Source of the DNA: Clostridium sp. OS1-26
GTDB lineage: Bacteria; Bacillota; Clostridia; Clostridiales; Clostridiaceae
NCBI RefSeq assembly: GCF_030915445.1
Contig: NZ_CP133264.1
Span: 3,038,001-3,102,000, forward strand
Length of the DNA: 64,000 bases
Reading direction: 5' to 3'
Shown: positions 9,901 through 18,411 of the stretch, piece after piece
How positions within the stretch are numbered: position 1 is the first letter of the stretch
Layout: each line of letters begins with the position of its first letter
Made by a program: the position numbers and the translations under genes
The notes under the pieces: model-generated
The model's input: only the letters and a program-made list of their open reading frames with translations
Databases searched by the model: none
What the model was told of the DNA's origin: nothing

Positions 9901-10268
9901 TGAAAGCATTAGAGGATCTAATGTGGAAAGAGCTAGGCTCTCAATCAGATTACGAAAAAGAATTTGGTGAGATGCCAGTTAACAAACTAGTTAGAAAAAT
10001 AGTAGGATTAGATAGACAAGCAGCCAATGAAGCTTTCTCTGAGTTTTTAAATAATGAAACCTTAAATACAAAGCAGATACACTTTGTAAAATTAATTGTC
10101 GATTATGTAGTAGTTAACGGATTTATAGAGGATAACAGAATACTTACAGAAGATCCATTTAGAAGTGTTGGTACAATTACGGAGTTATTCAAAGACAACA
10201 TGAATGAGGCAAGAAAGATTATGGGTGTTGTATCTAATATTAAAATAAATGCTGAGGAAATAGGATAA
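6924..10268 (+). CDS. hsdR: Type I restriction endonuclease subunit R (EcoEI-like)
   Basis: Motor and nuclease subunit of the type I system. The TTG start at 6924 follows GGGGGAG. The 1114-aa protein has an N-terminal DUF4145-like helical domain (about 1-130), a coiled-coil linker, the HsdR nuclease domain with D242 and E257-A-K259, a superfamily II helicase with Walker A TGTGKT near 372-377 and DESH at 472-475, the late helicase motif GRGTRLCP near 706, and an EcoEI-type C-terminal domain. All key motifs are present, so the enzyme is probably active. It is the last gene of the hsdM-hsdS-rpn-hsdR run and is followed by a terminator-like hairpin. Confidence 0.93.
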   Translation: MGNFSFLKEKEIFKNFTSACLEAEKSILVSPATCAILTRRALELSVKWLYSFDEDLKLPYQDNLSSLIHNNSFLMLIDTKMLKLLKYIVSLGNVSVHTNSNIKREEAILALHNLYQFISWIDYCYADEYTAGDFDEGILLQGEEKRTRPEELKDLYEKLSSKDKKLEEIIKQNEELRKQLTEKRKANTENYDFNIDEISEFETRKRYIDVELKLAGWNFDKDIGEEVEVNGMPNNAGVGYVDYVLYGANGKPIAVVEAKRSSKDPKVGQQQARLYADCLEKQFNQRPIIFFTNGFETYLWDDFNGYSERRVYGFFKKEELQLLIDRRTSRKPFNNLQIKDSISNRYYQKEAIVSVCEALEKNQRKMLLVKATGTGKTRTAISIVDVLTRHNWVKNILFLADRKALVKQAKSNFSKLLPDLALCNLLDNRDNPEESRMIFSTYPTMMNAIDETKSKDGKRLFTTGHFDLIIVDESHRSIYKKFKAIFDYFDAYLLGLTATPKDEIDKNTYSVFDLESGAPTYAYELEKAVEDGYLVSYEALEYESKLMKDGIKYDDLSDEDKEAYEDTFDDDENIGDEISSSAINEWLFNDNTIDLVLNKLMENGLKIEGGDKLGKTIIFAKSNKHAKAIVDRFNKLHPELGSNFCKEIDYSINYVDSLIDDFSDKKKMLQIAVSVDMLDTGIDIPEILNLVFFKKVRSKSKFWQMIGRGTRLCPDLLGIGIDKEKSLVFDFCNNFDFFRVNPKGFDGAVSQSLTEKIFNLKLDIIKELQDLKYQDDEYKSFRDTLVEQAILSINSLNEDNFRVRMELKFVLKYKQSNEWTALGAVSVNEIKEHISSLIMPLNEDEFAKRFDVTMYTIQLAKLQNSSANKPIKSVIQTAEELSKLGTIPEVQAQKYIIEKVKTDEFWESADIFELDSVREALRELLKYLQKETQKIYTTNFEDLIIREDKGGAFYNANDLKNYRKKVEFYLKEHKDELAIFKLRNNKKLTKQDLKALEDLMWKELGSQSDYEKEFGEMPVNKLVRKIVGLDRQAANEAFSEFLNNETLNTKQIHFVKLIVDYVVVNGFIEDNRILTEDPFRSVGTITELFKDNMNEARKIMGVVSNIKINAEEIG

Positions 10269-10283
10269 ATTTATAGATAATGA

Positions 10284-10316
10284 AACAGGCTATCATCTCG
10301 ATAAGCCTGTTAATTT
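10284..10316 (+). terminator. Terminator-like hairpin after hsdR
   Basis: AACAGGC at 10284 pairs with GCCTGTT ending at 10311, with additional TATC/GATA pairing, followed by AATTTT. The remaining bases to 10484 show no gene; they may be decayed coding sequence. Confidence 0.6.
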
Positions 10317-10484
10317 TATGCCTAAAACTGTGAAAACAAAAAAGGTATCTGGATTGTTTATGATATCGTTGATTTTAGCAACGGAATTTGTTATATCGGT
10401 GTTATCAGAAAGGTCTATAGGTAAGGTGATTTTTTTATGTTTCATCCATAATTTAGAGGAAACTTAGTTTTTTTGTAGAAATAT

Positions 10485-10958
10485 ATGATTGCAGAAATAA
10501 AAGGGAAGATAAGCAGTACCGGTTCAAATCTTAATGATAGATTAGAAGATGATTTAACAGGAAATGTTTTTGGTAACTTGAGATACATGTCATTTAATCA
10601 CGGTTTAAAACAAATTCTTATTCAAGGTATATATCCTAGGAGTCTATCAAAGATTATTGAGAATATTGATGAAGATGAATGGAGCGAACTTATCGAATTT
10701 TGGCCTTATGATAAAGAAGGAGAGATCGATGTTTTAATAAAGTTTGAAAATACTATTATTGGCATTGAAGTAAAGTATCTTAGTGGCATTTCATCCGATG
10801 ATGATGTAAGTAATTCTTCAGACTTGAAGGGTGGATTTACAATAGAAGATAATATTAAGAGCATAAACCAACTTTCACGTGAATCAAGAATTGTTTCACG
10901 AATAGGCAATGATAAAAACAAGATGCTACTATTCTATCGTAGTTTCATTATTTATTGA
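10485..10958 (+). CDS. PD-(D/E)XK-like protein, probably truncated
   Basis: The 157-aa product contains EIDVLIKFENTIIGIEVKY (about residues 79-97), which matches the D...ExK core of the PD-(D/E)XK nuclease superfamily and resembles restriction or nuclease-related proteins. The C-terminus ends abruptly (LLFYRSFIIY) where such proteins usually continue, so it may be frameshifted near 10925. The ATG at 10485 lacks a convincing ribosome binding site; GAGGAAA lies too far upstream. It sits downstream of the restriction locus and may be part of the same defence neighbourhood. The specific function is unknown. Confidence 0.5.
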   Translation: MIAEIKGKISSTGSNLNDRLEDDLTGNVFGNLRYMSFNHGLKQILIQGIYPRSLSKIIENIDEDEWSELIEFWPYDKEGEIDVLIKFENTIIGIEVKYLSGISSDDDVSNSSDLKGGFTIEDNIKSINQLSRESRIVSRIGNDKNKMLLFYRSFIIY

Positions 10959-11004
10959 AATATCTACTCGTCTTAATTAAGCATAAGATGAGTAGATATT
11001 TTAT
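10959..11004. terminator. Bidirectional terminator between convergent genes
   Basis: AATATCTACTC at 10959-10969 is the exact complement of GAGTAGATATT at 10990-11000, with TCTTA/TAAGA extending the stem. T-runs follow on the plus side, and it separates the convergent genes ending at 10958 and 11015. Confidence 0.8.
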
Positions 11005-11014
11005 ATTGGAACTC

Positions 11015-11437
11015 TTATTTATTTAGTATAATAGTATCAACATTTTCAAAATCTAATGTTACTACAGCAGTATGAAATTCAATTTCAAAAAGTACTAAGT
11101 ATTGTCCCATCTGTTCCACGTTATACTTATATTCAGGAATTTTTCTTATAAACTCATCAGCAACATCAAAAAGGGTGCGGGAGCTTTTTTTAACAATTCC
11201 ATTTGCCTTAACATGTTCATTACCATGATGAGGAATTGTAGTAAAAGCAATATTAGGATTAGTTTCAAACTCTTTTACCTTATTATTATCCCCAAAAGTA
11301 GTAAAGAACAAAATGTTTGTATTGCTGTCAAAATAAAAATTTACTATCCTGACATTTGGACAGTTATCTAGACTTGTTGCTAACGCAACTTCATTCTGTG
11401 TATTCATTATTCGCATAAAATCATTTTTAGTTATCAT
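11015..11437 (-). CDS. Pyridoxamine 5'-phosphate oxidase-fold protein
   Basis: A 140-aa protein of the small PNPOx-like flavin-binding split-barrel family, related to stress and detoxification proteins rather than true PdxH. The family pattern is visible in ALATSLDNCPNVRIVNFYFD and ILFFTTFGDNNKVKEFETNPNIAFT. The start at 11437 is chosen because AAGGAG lies about 7 bases upstream; a frame-open ATG at 11470 would add 11 residues without support. It is divergent from the WYL regulator at 11545, which is the likely regulator. The flavin or haem ligand cannot be told from sequence alone. Confidence 0.8.
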   Translation of the reverse strand: MITKNDFMRIMNTQNEVALATSLDNCPNVRIVNFYFDSNTNILFFTTFGDNNKVKEFETNPNIAFTTIPHHGNEHVKANGIVKKSSRTLFDVADEFIRKIPEYKYNVEQMGQYLVLFEIEFHTAVVTLDFENVDTIILNK

Positions 11438-11544
11438 GACTATTTCTCCTTTTCTTTTTTTTATAATCATAGTATACTTTAAAAAGGTGTCAAATACTGA
11501 TACTATTTATTTAAAATTATATTTTATTAGTAAAGGAATTGGTT

Positions 11545-12489
11545 ATGAATAAATCAGAAAGATTAAATGATATGATGCTATTTCTAAATGACAAAAATTC
11601 ATTTAACTTAAAGGATTTAATGGATAAGTATTCTATCTCAAAAAGTACAGCCATTAGGGATGTACGGGCATTAGAATCAATCGGTATGCCAATATACTCT
11701 CAATCAGGTAGAAATGGGTATTATGGCATTCTTCAAAATCGATTGCTTTCACCCATAGTATTTACTGTCGATGAAGTATTTGCCATATATTTTTCAATGC
11801 TGACTTTAGGAGCATATGAAACAACCCCTTTTCATTTAAGTATAGAGAAATTGAAGAATAAATTTGAAAATTGCTTATCAACCGAAAAGGTGGAAATGCT
11901 ACATAGGATAGAAAAAATATTTAGTTTAGGTGTTATTCAACATAATAATCATAGCTATTTTTTAAAAGACATTTTACAATTTGCTATGGAAGAAAGAGTT
12001 TGTGAAATTAAATATAGTAAAAAAGGTATTGAGAATAGATACATCATACAAATTTTTGATATTTCTTCGGTATATGGTCAATGGTATGCTGCTGGATATA
12101 ATTTTGAGACGGATAGTACACAAGTATTTCGATGTGATAAAGTGTTAGATGTTAAGGAAAGTACAAAGTATAAAGCAAAACCGTTTGTCGAATTTGTGAA
12201 GTCTGCTGATATGCTATATAAAGCTCCTAATGCAACCGACTTTGAAATTGAAATATCAAAAAAGGGAGTGGATTTATTTTATAAAGAACACTATCCTTCA
12301 ATGAAACTTTACTTTGAGGAGGGAAAAAATTTTATTCGAGGTTTCTATAATAAAGGCGAAGAAGAATTTATTGCAACGTATTTAATTGGTTATGGTCAGA
12401 ATATATTATTCATACAGCCAATTAAATTAAAAAAGCTCATAATAAAAAAAATGGATATTTTAAGAAAACATCTATTATCAAGATATTGA
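11545..12489 (+). CDS. WYL-domain helix-turn-helix regulator
   Basis: A 314-aa transcription regulator of the YafY type. Residues 1-60 form a winged helix (DLMDKYSISKSTAIRDVRALESIGMPI) and the second half is the WYL ligand-sensing region, with SSVYGQWYAAGY near residues 170-182 and an RCDKV segment after it. ATG at 11545 follows AAAGGAA by about 8 bases; a TTG at 11539 is less likely. It is transcribed away from the PNPOx-fold gene across about 107 bases, the usual arrangement for a local regulator and its target. Confidence 0.85.
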   Translation: MNKSERLNDMMLFLNDKNSFNLKDLMDKYSISKSTAIRDVRALESIGMPIYSQSGRNGYYGILQNRLLSPIVFTVDEVFAIYFSMLTLGAYETTPFHLSIEKLKNKFENCLSTEKVEMLHRIEKIFSLGVIQHNNHSYFLKDILQFAMEERVCEIKYSKKGIENRYIIQIFDISSVYGQWYAAGYNFETDSTQVFRCDKVLDVKESTKYKAKPFVEFVKSADMLYKAPNATDFEIEISKKGVDLFYKEHYPSMKLYFEEGKNFIRGFYNKGEEEFIATYLIGYGQNILFIQPIKLKKLIIKKMDILRKHLLSRY

Positions 12490-12576
12490 TGTACAAACAA
12501 AATAGATATGATTCGTAGTCTACAAATTCCAATTTGTCTGATTGAACAAAACTAGTATAATATGTATCATTATGAA

Positions 12577-12620
12577 AAGAAAGTTATTGTAATTTTGTTA
12601 TGATAACTTTCTTCGATTTT
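12577..12620 (+). terminator. Terminator after the WYL regulator
   Basis: AAGAAAGTTAT at 12577-12587 pairs with ATAACTTTCTT at 12603-12613, followed by CGATTTTTT. The bases 12621-12695 hold nothing I recognise. Confidence 0.7.
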
Positions 12621-12695
12621 TTGTGGTGGGTATCAGGTTATTCTGTTTTCCCACTGCAACAGGGTAAGTTTTTATAAATAAACCCAAAAATAAAG

Positions 12696-12748
12696 TTGAC
12701 ACTTGAAGATTACATCTGTAATATATAAAATGTATTACAGATGTAATC
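12696..12748 (+). promoter_or_regulatory. Promoter with paired BlaI/MecI operator boxes
   Basis: TTGACA at 12696-12701 and TAATAT at 12719-12724 (17-bp spacer) form the promoter. GATTACATCTGTAAT at 12708-12722 and its exact reverse complement at 12734-12748 overlap it. Each contains the TACA-NN-TGTA core of BlaI/MecI boxes. The arrangement predicts repression by the BlaI homologue at 18027. Confidence 0.85.
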
Positions 12749-12795
12749 TTTTCTTAATATTTGGCATAATAATGCAAAGTGAGGTGGAAAAGTAG

Positions 12796-12845
12796 GAAGC
12801 TAAGCACGATATGATTAGTTATGAAAGCAAGGATGAAATTTCTAA
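12796..12845 (+). repeat. 50-bp fossil of the mecA-like coding sequence in the leader
   Basis: These 50 bases match 15910-15959, inside the NTF2-like domain of the second penicillin-binding protein, at 44 of 50 positions by eye. They are not translated as part of the gene at 12875. They suggest that the operator plus the 5' part of a mecA-like gene was duplicated and the rest replaced. Confidence 0.75.
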
Positions 12846-12874
12846 CATGGAAATTTTAGAGGAATGGTGATTTA

Positions 12875-15592
12875 ATGAAGATTAACGAAGATAAAAGTAG
12901 ATTTACTAGGTATACTGCATTAGTAGTAATTATGGTTTTAATATTTACAGCTATTACCTCAAGACTATTTTTTCTTCAAATAGTTAAAGGAGAGGAATTA
13001 GAGGAAAAAGCCAATAATAGATCAGTTAGAGAGATTTTAGATGCGGCTCCTAGAGGAAATATATTAGATAAAAATGGATGTCAATTAGCTGTAAATACTC
13101 AAAGTTATGTTTTAATATATAATCCAACAGATGAAAGTAACAAAGTTATTTTTCAAACATTAGAAAAAGTTTTTAAAATATTGAATGAAAATAATGAAAC
13201 AATAAAAGATGATTTTGAGCTTAAAATAAACCCTTTTAAATTTGAGTTTAATGTTAGTGATGAGGAGACGAGAAAATTCTTAGAAATTAGATTTAAAAGA
13301 GATAGAGGATTTAATGAGAACATAGAAAAAAAATTATATAAAGGCAAAAAAGATGAACTTACAAAAGAAGAAAATGATAAAGTTAACGAAGAGTTGTTAA
13401 AGATAACTCCGCAGGAAACTTTTGAAAGGTTAATAAAAAAATATAAAATAGATACAAGTAAATATGACTTGGAAAATCAAAGAAAATTAATGATAGTACT
13501 TGATACTATGAAAATGCAGAGTTTTTCTGGATATAAAGCTATTACTATATCTAATATAAAGAAAAATACAGTATTTAATTTTCTTCAAATGTTAAATGAT
13601 CTTCCAGGAATAGACGTAAATACACAACCTATAAGAACTTATCCAAATGGAGAATTAGCATCAGGAGTTTTAGGATATATAGCTAAAATAGGTACAGATC
13701 AAGATAAGTATGTAGAAAAGGGATATGATCCAACAACTGATTATGTAGGTGCATCAGGTATAGAGGCTGCATTTGAAGATAGATTAAAAGGTTCCAAGGG
13801 TGGAAGAATAGTTAAATTAAATAAACAAGGGAGAATTATAGAAGAACTTGGAAGAAGGGAACCTTATCCAGGTCAAACTATACAGCTTACTATAGATAAA
13901 AATGTACAAGCAGCGGCGGAGAAATCTCTAGATGATAAAATGAAAGAGTTAAGAGCTAATCCTTTTGGTCAGTTTAGATCAAATACATCAAATGCAACAA
14001 GAGGTGCGGCTGTGGTTTTGGATGTAAGAACAGGGGCAGTATTAGCATTAGCCAGCAGACCAGGATTTGATCCAAACTGGTTCACAGAAATCGGAGGACT
14101 TAAATCAGATTTATATAAACAATACTTTGCTCCGGACTTAGGTGAGTTTGGAAAGAATTATGTAACTTCTCGTAGTTTAACTGGTTATTATCCGGGAAAA
14201 AGTGCAGATGAAGTAGTTGATATATTATTTCCACTAGATAAGAGCATAAAAAACAATACCACAATAAGAAAAGATTTATATGATATATATCCAAAGCCTT
14301 TTTATAATTATGCTACACAGTCAGTAGTTCCACCAGGGTCTACTTTTAAACCTATGACAGCTATTGCAGGTCTTGAAAGTGGAGTAATAACACCAGGATT
14401 TGGGGTTATGGATAATGGAACTTTTGATAAAGGTGGCGGAAAAATTACAACTTTTATACTTGATGGTCCAAATGGATATGTAGAGTTAAACAAAGCTATA
14501 CAAGTTTCAAGTAATCCTTATTTCATGACAATAGGAAAGTTTTTAAGAAACACTTATGGTGATGATAGTTTAGCTAAATATGCATGGAAATTTGGGTTAG
14601 GAGTTGATCCTAATTCAAAAGCGAAACCTTTTACAGGTATAGAAATACCTGAAAGGTTTGGACAAGTATATAACTCTGCTTCAGCTAAAAGTATTACAGC
14701 TAGTACTTACTTGTGGAATACTATGGAAATTTTAAAAAGTGGAACAGATGATAGAGGAAACAAATTTACTTCAATAGATTTATATGATAACAGTAAGGAT
14801 TCAGATAAAGTAACGGGATTGAAAGCTGATATAAAAAGAGCTATACAAGAAGCTATAAAGGAAGGAAGCTCAAAATTTGATAAATCATATTTTGATAAAA
14901 AACTTTCAGATTTAGTAGAAGCAGATTCTCAATACAGTGGAAAAGGCATTAATACAAAAGAAATTGCTAAGATAAGAGATACAATTTATTATATTGCAGT
15001 ATCTGATGCTAACAGTCAATTAAGGGGCGGATTTAATATGTATGATGCTTGCATAGGTCAAGGTATGGCCCAATTTACTCCATTGCAAATAGCAAATTAT
15101 ATTGCTACTTTAGTTAACGGAGGAACAAGATATAAGGTTCATTTAGTAGACAAGTTTTTAGATCCTAATGGAAAAGTAATAGAACAAGTTAAACCAGAGG
15201 TTATAGAAAATACAAATATTAAACCTGAAAATTTAGAAGCAGTAAGAGCTGGAATGGCAGCCGTTAATGAAAAAGGTACGGCTGCAGGTGCTTTCAGTAA
15301 TTTCCCTATACAAACTGGTGGTAAGACTGGTACAGCCAGCTTAGGTAACCAAGAGGAAATTGGAAGAACGGACTTTGCAGAATATGTAGGTTATGCTCCT
15401 TTAGACAATCCAGAAATAGCAGTATGTGTTATGATATTTGATGGAGGGCAAGGTTATCAGGCAGCCTATGTAGCTAGAGATATTTACTCTGCTTACTTTA
15501 ATATAGGAAATGCCAATAAAGCAACAGAAAACAAAACAACTGAAAATAATGCAAATTCGCAGGAACCTGGAAATGATGCTAAGGGTAATTAA
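12875..15592 (+). CDS. Class B penicillin-binding protein (PBP2-like transpeptidase)
   Basis: A 905-aa membrane-anchored peptidoglycan D,D-transpeptidase. One N-terminal membrane segment (about 13-35) is followed by a PBP dimerisation domain (about 50-320) and a transpeptidase domain with the active-site motif STFK at 489-492, an SSN motif near 546 and KTG near 814. The tail is rich in asparagine, threonine and glutamate. GAGGAATGG precedes the ATG. The size and inserts are those of clostridial PBP2/SpoVD-type proteins. Two BlaI-type boxes upstream indicate beta-lactam-inducible expression, suggesting an inducible, perhaps low-affinity, replacement enzyme. Affinity cannot be judged from sequence. 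Confidence 0.9.
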   Translation: MKINEDKSRFTRYTALVVIMVLIFTAITSRLFFLQIVKGEELEEKANNRSVREILDAAPRGNILDKNGCQLAVNTQSYVLIYNPTDESNKVIFQTLEKVFKILNENNETIKDDFELKINPFKFEFNVSDEETRKFLEIRFKRDRGFNENIEKKLYKGKKDELTKEENDKVNEELLKITPQETFERLIKKYKIDTSKYDLENQRKLMIVLDTMKMQSFSGYKAITISNIKKNTVFNFLQMLNDLPGIDVNTQPIRTYPNGELASGVLGYIAKIGTDQDKYVEKGYDPTTDYVGASGIEAAFEDRLKGSKGGRIVKLNKQGRIIEELGRREPYPGQTIQLTIDKNVQAAAEKSLDDKMKELRANPFGQFRSNTSNATRGAAVVLDVRTGAVLALASRPGFDPNWFTEIGGLKSDLYKQYFAPDLGEFGKNYVTSRSLTGYYPGKSADEVVDILFPLDKSIKNNTTIRKDLYDIYPKPFYNYATQSVVPPGSTFKPMTAIAGLESGVITPGFGVMDNGTFDKGGGKITTFILDGPNGYVELNKAIQVSSNPYFMTIGKFLRNTYGDDSLAKYAWKFGLGVDPNSKAKPFTGIEIPERFGQVYNSASAKSITASTYLWNTMEILKSGTDDRGNKFTSIDLYDNSKDSDKVTGLKADIKRAIQEAIKEGSSKFDKSYFDKKLSDLVEADSQYSGKGINTKEIAKIRDTIYYIAVSDANSQLRGGFNMYDACIGQGMAQFTPLQIANYIATLVNGGTRYKVHLVDKFLDPNGKVIEQVKPEVIENTNIKPENLEAVRAGMAAVNEKGTAAGAFSNFPIQTGGKTGTASLGNQEEIGRTDFAEYVGYAPLDNPEIAVCVMIFDGGQGYQAAYVARDIYSAYFNIGNANKATENKTTENNANSQEPGNDAKGN

Positions 15593-15624
15593 TAAAAATA
15601 TAAGTAAAAACAAAAAAAATAGAG

Positions 15625-15677
15625 TTGACACATAAAGATTACAGTTGTAATATATATAATGTATTACAACTGTAATC
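15625..15677 (+). promoter_or_regulatory. Second promoter with paired BlaI/MecI boxes
   Basis: TTGACA at 15625-15630 and TAATAT at 15648-15653 are spaced as in the first promoter. GATTACAGTTGTAAT at 15637-15651 is the reverse complement of the box at 15663-15677. The spacing between boxes is identical to that at 12696-12748, so both penicillin-binding protein genes should share one repressor. Confidence 0.85.
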
Positions 15678-15762
15678 TTTTCTTTGATATTTGGCAGAAT
15701 AACAGTACAAAGTGGGGTGCGAAAGGAAATCTTAATTAAGTGTCAATAGGGAGGATATCTTT

Positions 15763-17787
15763 ATGAAAAAGAAACTTACATATGGTGTTATAATCTGTAG
15801 CATGATATTGATTATAGGTTTTGGATTAATCAAATATTTTTATACAAGCTCTGGTGATGAAAAAAAATCCTTAAATATATATATAAGCTTGTTAAATGAA
15901 AAAAAGTATGAAGCTATGTACGATATGATTAGTAATGAAAGCAAGAATAAGATTTCTAAAGCAGATTTTATAGCTAGAAATAAAAACATCTATGATGGAA
16001 TTGAAGCTAATAATTTTAAGATTACTATTAATAGTGTAAAGAAGCATGGAAAAGAATCTATAGTTAATTTAGATATGAGTATGAACACATTAGCAGGAAA
16101 ATTGAATTTCCCCAATTCTATAAGTGTGATAAAAGAAGGAAATAAAAAAGATTATAGAATAGTTTGGAGCTCTAAAGTTATATTTCCTAATCTTGAGGAT
16201 GATAACAAAATCAGAGTAAGCAAGTTTAAAGCTAAAAGAGGCAATATATTAGATAGAAATGGTGGTCCTTTAGCTGTAGATGGTAAGGTATCAGAAGTAG
16301 GGGTTGTTCCTAAGAAATTAGGTGATAAAAAAGATGATTCCCTGCAAGGGATGTCAAATCTCTTAGAGATTTCTATGGACGATATAAATAAAAAACTTAG
16401 TGCATCATATGTAAAAGATGATATGTTTATTCCATTAAAAGTCATAGCTAAGGATGATAAGAGGACAGAAGCTCTTTTAAAAATTCCAGGTGTTATGATA
16501 AATGATAAAGATGCAAGGGTATACCCATTAGGAGAAGCGGCAGCCCATTTAACTGGGTATGCTCAACTTATAAATGGTGAAGAGCTAGAAAAATATAAAA
16601 ATGATGGATATTCTAAAGATAGTATAATAGGCAAATCGGGATTAGAAAAAATCTACGAGAAAAAACTTAGAGGGCTAGATGGCGGCGAAATATATATAGT
16701 AGACAAATCGGGGAGTAGAAAGAATACTTTACTAAAAAAGGAAGTTCAAAATGGAACTGATGTAAAGCTAACTATTGATAATAGTATTCAAAGCTTATCA
16801 TATGATCAGTTAAAAGAGGATGCTGCTACATCTGTTGCTATGAATTCAAAGACTGGAGAGGTTTTAGCACTTGTTAGTACTCCTGCTTATGATCCTAATG
16901 ATTTTGTTATGGGAATGTCTAATGACAAATGGAAAGGCTTAAATGAAGACAGCAAAAAGCCCCTTTATAATAGATTCCAAAGTAACAGCACCCCAGGTTC
17001 AGTGTTTAAAGCAATAACAGCAGCTATAGGCTTAGATAATAAGACTATAGATCCAAATGAAAATAAAAATATAAGTGGTCTTAAATGGCAGAAAGATGCT
17101 AGTTGGGGTGGATATTTTGTTACAAGAGTAAAGGATTATGGCGGGAATTCAAATTTACTAAATGCCATGATATACTCTGATAACATATATTTTGCTAAGG
17201 CAGCTTTAGATATTGGAAAAGATGTGTTTTCTGATAAGCTAAAAGGGTTAGGACTTGGCGAAACCATTCCATTTGAGTATGGTATGTCAAAATCACAGTT
17301 TGCTGTAAACAATGATATAAAAACAGAGATACAATTAGCTGACAGTGGCTATGGACAAGGAGAGATGTTATTGAATCCTCTTCATTTAGCATCTATGTAT
17401 ACTATGTTTGTTAATGAAGGGAATATGATAAATCCATATCTTGAATATAAAGCTACACCTGAAACTAAGGTATGGAAGTCTAAGATTATATCTAAAGAAT
17501 CAGCCGACATAGTATTAAGGGACATGATTCAAGTAGTTGAGAATCCTGGTGGTACAGGACATCAAGCTTATATTAATGGTTTAAGTATAGCTGGTAAAAC
17601 TGGAACAGCAGAAATAAAGCTTACTCAACAAGATACTCAAGGTAGAGAACTTGGATGGTTTGCGGCTATGACAACAAATCATGAGAGTAATTTATTGGTA
17701 GTAGCAATGGTTGAGGATGTTAAACTGAGAGGTGGAAGTCATTATGTGGTTCCTAAGGTTAGAAAAGTCCTTGAAATGTTAAAATAG
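15763..17787 (+). CDS. MecA-like penicillin-binding protein
   Basis: A 674-aa transpeptidase with the same architecture as PBP2a of methicillin-resistant staphylococci: a membrane anchor (about 7-28), an NTF2-like MecA N-terminal domain (about 30-140), a PBP dimerisation domain (about 150-320) and a transpeptidase domain with SVFK at 413-416, SDN near 472 and KTG near 612. Low-affinity enzymes of this class keep cross-linking the wall when other PBPs are acylated. A GGGAGG precedes the ATG. It lies behind its own pair of BlaI boxes and upstream of blaI-blaR1, the regulatory logic of staphylococcal mecA. Whether it confers resistance is inference. Confidence 0.88.
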   Translation: MKKKLTYGVIICSMILIIGFGLIKYFYTSSGDEKKSLNIYISLLNEKKYEAMYDMISNESKNKISKADFIARNKNIYDGIEANNFKITINSVKKHGKESIVNLDMSMNTLAGKLNFPNSISVIKEGNKKDYRIVWSSKVIFPNLEDDNKIRVSKFKAKRGNILDRNGGPLAVDGKVSEVGVVPKKLGDKKDDSLQGMSNLLEISMDDINKKLSASYVKDDMFIPLKVIAKDDKRTEALLKIPGVMINDKDARVYPLGEAAAHLTGYAQLINGEELEKYKNDGYSKDSIIGKSGLEKIYEKKLRGLDGGEIYIVDKSGSRKNTLLKKEVQNGTDVKLTIDNSIQSLSYDQLKEDAATSVAMNSKTGEVLALVSTPAYDPNDFVMGMSNDKWKGLNEDSKKPLYNRFQSNSTPGSVFKAITAAIGLDNKTIDPNENKNISGLKWQKDASWGGYFVTRVKDYGGNSNLLNAMIYSDNIYFAKAALDIGKDVFSDKLKGLGLGETIPFEYGMSKSQFAVNNDIKTEIQLADSGYGQGEMLLNPLHLASMYTMFVNEGNMINPYLEYKATPETKVWKSKIISKESADIVLRDMIQVVENPGGTGHQAYINGLSIAGKTGTAEIKLTQQDTQGRELGWFAAMTTNHESNLLVVAMVEDVKLRGGSHYVVPKVRKVLEMLK

Positions 17788-17861
17788 TTGATATGAAGTT
17801 ACATGCAATGCTGATGATAAGTTCGCTTACTGTTCTACTTCTAAATCTTTAATAAGACACT

Positions 17862-17902
17862 AATCCATTTGATGGAGTATATTTTCATCAAGTGGATTTT
17901 TG
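17862..17902 (+). terminator. Terminator after the mecA-like gene
   Basis: AATCCATTTGATG at 17862-17874 pairs with CATCAAGTGGATT at 17886-17898 with one wobble, followed by a T-run. It separates the PBP gene from the regulators. Confidence 0.75.
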
Positions 17903-18026
17903 CACCCATCTAAGCATTTCTATATTAGACGCATTCAAAAAATAATTAGCAGTATCTTTGTCTATTATTTTTAAAAAATATAGATTATAATTTATTAGAG
18001 AATAATTCTAGACAGGAGGAGAATGT

Positions 18027-18401
18027 ATGGGAGACATACCTAAAATTTCTGAAACTGAGTGGAAAGTTATGAAAATAATATGGTCTAATCCATATATAAC
18101 AGCTAATGAAGTAATTGATATATTAGATGATTATGTTGAATGGAAACCTAAAACCGTAAAAACTCTATTAAATAGACTTTTAAATAAAGGAGCCATACAT
18201 TTCGAAAAGGAAGGTAGAGAATATAAATATTATCCACTAGTAAGTGAAGATGAATGTATAAAAGAAGAAAATAAATCATTTTTAGATAGGGTTTATAATG
18301 GTGCATTTAAAACTATGATAGCTAATTTTATAGAAGAGCAAAATTTGACTAAGGAAGATATAGACGATTTAAAAAAATTATTAGAAAAGAATAATAAGTA
18401 G
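18027..18401 (+). CDS. blaI: BlaI/MecI-family transcriptional repressor
   Basis: A 124-aa winged-helix repressor of the penicillinase-repressor family (ISETEWKVMKIIWSNPYITANEVI at the N-terminus, KPKTVKTLLNRLLNKGAI as recognition region). BlaI is inactivated when the BlaR1 pathway cleaves an Asn-Phe bond at 101-102 in staphylococci; here N100-F101 lies in the same place in the C-terminal dimerisation part. CAGGAGG precedes the ATG. It ends 10 bases before blaR1. The two double boxes at 12.7 and 15.6 kb are the expected targets. I do not see the same box in front of this gene, so self-repression is uncertain. Confidence 0.92.
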   Translation: MGDIPKISETEWKVMKIIWSNPYITANEVIDILDDYVEWKPKTVKTLLNRLLNKGAIHFEKEGREYKYYPLVSEDECIKEENKSFLDRVYNGAFKTMIANFIEEQNLTKEDIDDLKKLLEKNNK

Positions 18402-18411
18402 GGAATATCTT

